A stretch of 5,730 nt of DNA. Source: Bacteroidota bacterium. Lineage in GTDB: Bacteria; Bacteroidota; Rhodothermia; Balneolales; HLUCCA01. The stretch spans positions 1 to 5,730 of the forward strand of contig DLXM01000189.1 in NCBI GenBank assembly GCA_003448835.1. Direction: 5' to 3'. Positions 4,265-5,730 of the stretch are shown in pieces. The number at the start of each line of letters is the position of its first letter. Positions within the stretch are counted from its first letter, which is position 1. A program made the translations under genes and the position numbers. The notes beneath the pieces were generated by a model. That model ran no database searches. It saw only the letters and a program-made list of their open reading frames with translations, and had not been told where the DNA came from.

Positions 4265-5713
4265 ATGAAAAAAAATATACTACTAACTACAATGATGGTC
4301 TTCATGGTTGCAGGATTGATCCAAGCACAACCATCCACTGACTTAAAATATCGAAAATATCGTGTTGCTTTGGTCCCTGGTATTAGCTCAAATGGAATTG
4401 ATGCCAAAGAATACACAGCTAAATATTCACTAAACCTTATTGCCGGTTATAACGGTGGACTCGACGGATTCGAAATTGGTCCCGTTAACATCAATAAACA
4501 CTATTCCCGGGGCATGCAAATTGGTGTTCTGAACATCACCGGTGGTGAGATGCACGGATTCCATATTGGCAGTATTGCAAATATTTCCCGTGATGAGATG
4601 CAAGGTTTACAATTTGCAGGAATTACAAACGTAGCTGGTGGGGAACTTAGTGGGATCCAATTCGCCGGCATTACAAACGTAGCTGGTGGGAATCTTAATG
4701 GGATCCAATTCTCGGGGATTGCAAATGTAGCTGGAGGTGAACTCAGTGGGATCCAATTCGCCGGTATAACAAACGTGTCAGACGCAGAAATGTCCGGAAT
4801 TCAATTAAGTGGAATTGCAAATATCAGTAATTTCGATATGCAGGGCATCCAAATTAGTGGAATTCTAAACGTTGCAAATAATAATCTACAAGGGGTTCAG
4901 CTTGCGGGTATCGCAAATGTGAATGACGGTACATCTCAGGGGCTCATTGGTGCGGGAATCATGAATTACAGCACAGGCAGTGCACAAGGGATCTACTACA
5001 GTGGTGTTGCCAATTACGCTGAAGAATTTCAGGGAGTTGCAATAGCTGGTGCAGTTAACTATAGCGGACATACACAAGGCCTTCAAATATCCGGTCTTGC
5101 AAACATAGCTACGTCTTTTCAAGGGATTCAAGTCGGTGGACTTGTGAACGTCGTTGAGTACGGACAAGGCATTCAAGTCGGAGCCTTTAACTTTGGTAAA
5201 GAATTTGAGGGTGTTCCGGTCGGACTAATAAGTTTATACGGAAATGGACGTAAACAAATTGATGTGTGGGCTGCTGATGGTGGATTTACTTATGCCGGAT
5301 TCAAAACCGGGACTTATGATGTCTATAACATGATTTCGATTGGGTATAATCCAACCATTACTGAACGTGACGTTTGGGCTTTGGCGTGGTCAATCGGACT
5401 TCACAGACCCTTGGATGAAGTTTGGGAAGATGCACGATATGAAGGATATTTCCTGAACCAGGATTTCACAATCCAGCACATTCAGGAAGGCAAATACCGC
5501 GATGATCTCAATCACATCTACAGTTATAAATATTTACTCGGACGTGAATATAGCAACGGATTTTCAGCCTATGCCGGGCCAACACTCAACATGATGGTAT
5601 CCAAAAATCCAAATAATGAAGATTATATCTGGTACTCACTTCATGATATCACCAGAAAAGGAAGAGAGTACAAATTCTGGGTAGGATTAACCGTTGGAAT
5701 GCAATTTTTCTAA
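4265..5713 (+). CDS. secreted LA_2272-like surface repeat protein with outer-membrane barrel-like C-terminus
   Basis: A 482-residue exported protein. Residues 1-21 are a signal peptide (KK, hydrophobic core, likely cut after LIQA). After a short linker, residues 67-314 are 16 tandem repeats of 14-16 residues with consensus QGIQ-x-[AS]-GI-x-NV, followed by a variable turn. They resemble the repeats of the family called LA_2272 after a Leptospira protein, and probably stack as a beta-solenoid with one Asn per rung (Asn75 to Asn309). Residues 324-482 change character: aromatic, alternating strands such as WALAWSIGLHRPL and a final FWVGLTVGMQFF ending in Phe, the usual signal for outer-membrane barrel insertion. 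The parts suggest a solenoid joined to a small barrel or barrel-like sheet; function is unknown, with adhesion or surface display a guess. The ribosome site is weak. It ends in a double stop, TAATAA. No partner gene is visible downstream before the window ends. Confidence 0.85.
   Translation: MKKNILLTTMMVFMVAGLIQAQPSTDLKYRKYRVALVPGISSNGIDAKEYTAKYSLNLIAGYNGGLDGFEIGPVNINKHYSRGMQIGVLNITGGEMHGFHIGSIANISRDEMQGLQFAGITNVAGGELSGIQFAGITNVAGGNLNGIQFSGIANVAGGELSGIQFAGITNVSDAEMSGIQLSGIANISNFDMQGIQISGILNVANNNLQGVQLAGIANVNDGTSQGLIGAGIMNYSTGSAQGIYYSGVANYAEEFQGVAIAGAVNYSGHTQGLQISGLANIATSFQGIQVGGLVNVVEYGQGIQVGAFNFGKEFEGVPVGLISLYGNGRKQIDVWAADGGFTYAGFKTGTYDVYNMISIGYNPTITERDVWALAWSIGLHRPLDEVWEDARYEGYFLNQDFTIQHIQEGKYRDDLNHIYSYKYLLGREYSNGFSAYAGPTLNMMVSKNPNNEDYIWYSLHDITRKGREYKFWVGLTVGMQFF
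4463..5206 (+). repeat. tandem protein-coding repeats, 42-48 bp units
   Basis: Sixteen in-frame units inside the surface protein gene. By residue: two 15-residue units (67-96), nine 16-residue units (97-240), four 15-residue units (241-300) and one 14-residue unit (301-314). At the DNA level the four 48-bp units from 4601 to 4792 are the most alike: bases 4622-4642 recur exactly at 4670-4690, and 4649-4668 recur exactly at 4745-4764. This points to recent duplication in the middle of the array, while both ends are more diverged. Confidence 0.85.
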
Positions 5714-5717
5714 TAAC

Positions 5718-5721
5718 GGAG
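5718..5721 (+). promoter_or_regulatory. possible ribosome site of a gene beyond the right edge
   Basis: GGAG follows the double stop of the surface protein gene by one base. No start codon with good spacing lies inside the window, so a following gene could begin just outside it. Weak evidence. Confidence 0.15.
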
Positions 5722-5730
5722 TGAAAATCC

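Noticed and set aside
4210..4416. 68-codon minus-strand ORF across the start of the surface-repeat gene
   Set aside because: It overlaps the signal-peptide coding region antisense; composition and context do not support it.
4886..5176. 96-codon minus-strand ORF opposite the surface repeats
   Set aside because: Its openness follows from the repeated codon pattern of the sense strand; it shows no start signal or recognisable protein features.
4463..5206. CRISPR array or non-coding tandem repeat
   Set aside because: The repeats are in frame, diverged, have no unique spacers and encode a regular protein repeat.

Overview
This 5.7 kb AT-rich window comes from a Gram-negative bacterium. The evidence is an exported repeat protein whose C-terminus looks like an outer-membrane beta-barrel and ends in Phe. 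Two genes have clear Shine-Dalgarno (SD) sites (GAAGGAG and GGAGG), and the candidate promoters are of the sigma70 TTGxxx / TAxxxT type. Both features are unlike typical Bacteroidia. The LA_2272-like surface repeats and the AbgT transporter would fit a relative of the FCB group (Balneolota, Calditrichota or Marinimicrobia-like). That placement is an inference from style and not from a marker gene.

Layout. At 1-273 there is no long gene. This stretch holds a perfect 17-bp palindrome over a candidate leftward promoter, a possible start of a leftward gene leaving the window, and a 21-codon leftward ORF behind a near-perfect SD. At 274-1107 (-) lies an Ada-like fusion of an AraC-type DNA-binding domain to an O6-methylguanine-DNA methyltransferase, with all catalytic residues present. 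Divergent from it, at 1255-1503 (+), is a small membrane-anchored protein carrying one HxxHxH histidine triad. It faces a convergent nucleotidyltransferase of the aminoglycoside-adenylyltransferase type (1636-2313, -). Upstream of that, on the same strand but behind a likely terminator, is an AbgT-family transporter (2463-4025, -). A 239-bp divergent intergenic region with two inverted repeats separates it from a 482-residue secreted protein with about 16 tandem LA_2272-like repeats and a barrel-like C-terminus (4265-5713, +).

How the genes relate. Nothing here forms a clear multi-gene operon; each main gene appears to have its own promoter region. The methyltransferase repairs alkylated DNA. 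The AbgT protein moves p-aminobenzoyl-glutamate, p-aminobenzoate or sulfonamide-like compounds across the inner membrane. The nucleotidyltransferase probably adds a nucleotide to an unknown small molecule. The repeat protein is probably displayed at the outer membrane. The loosest common theme is defence against chemical stress, and that is only a guess. The least explained items are the histidine-triad microprotein, the short ORF behind the methyltransferase, and the Asn-ladder repeat protein. No mobile element, CRISPR array, tRNA or rRNA was recognised.
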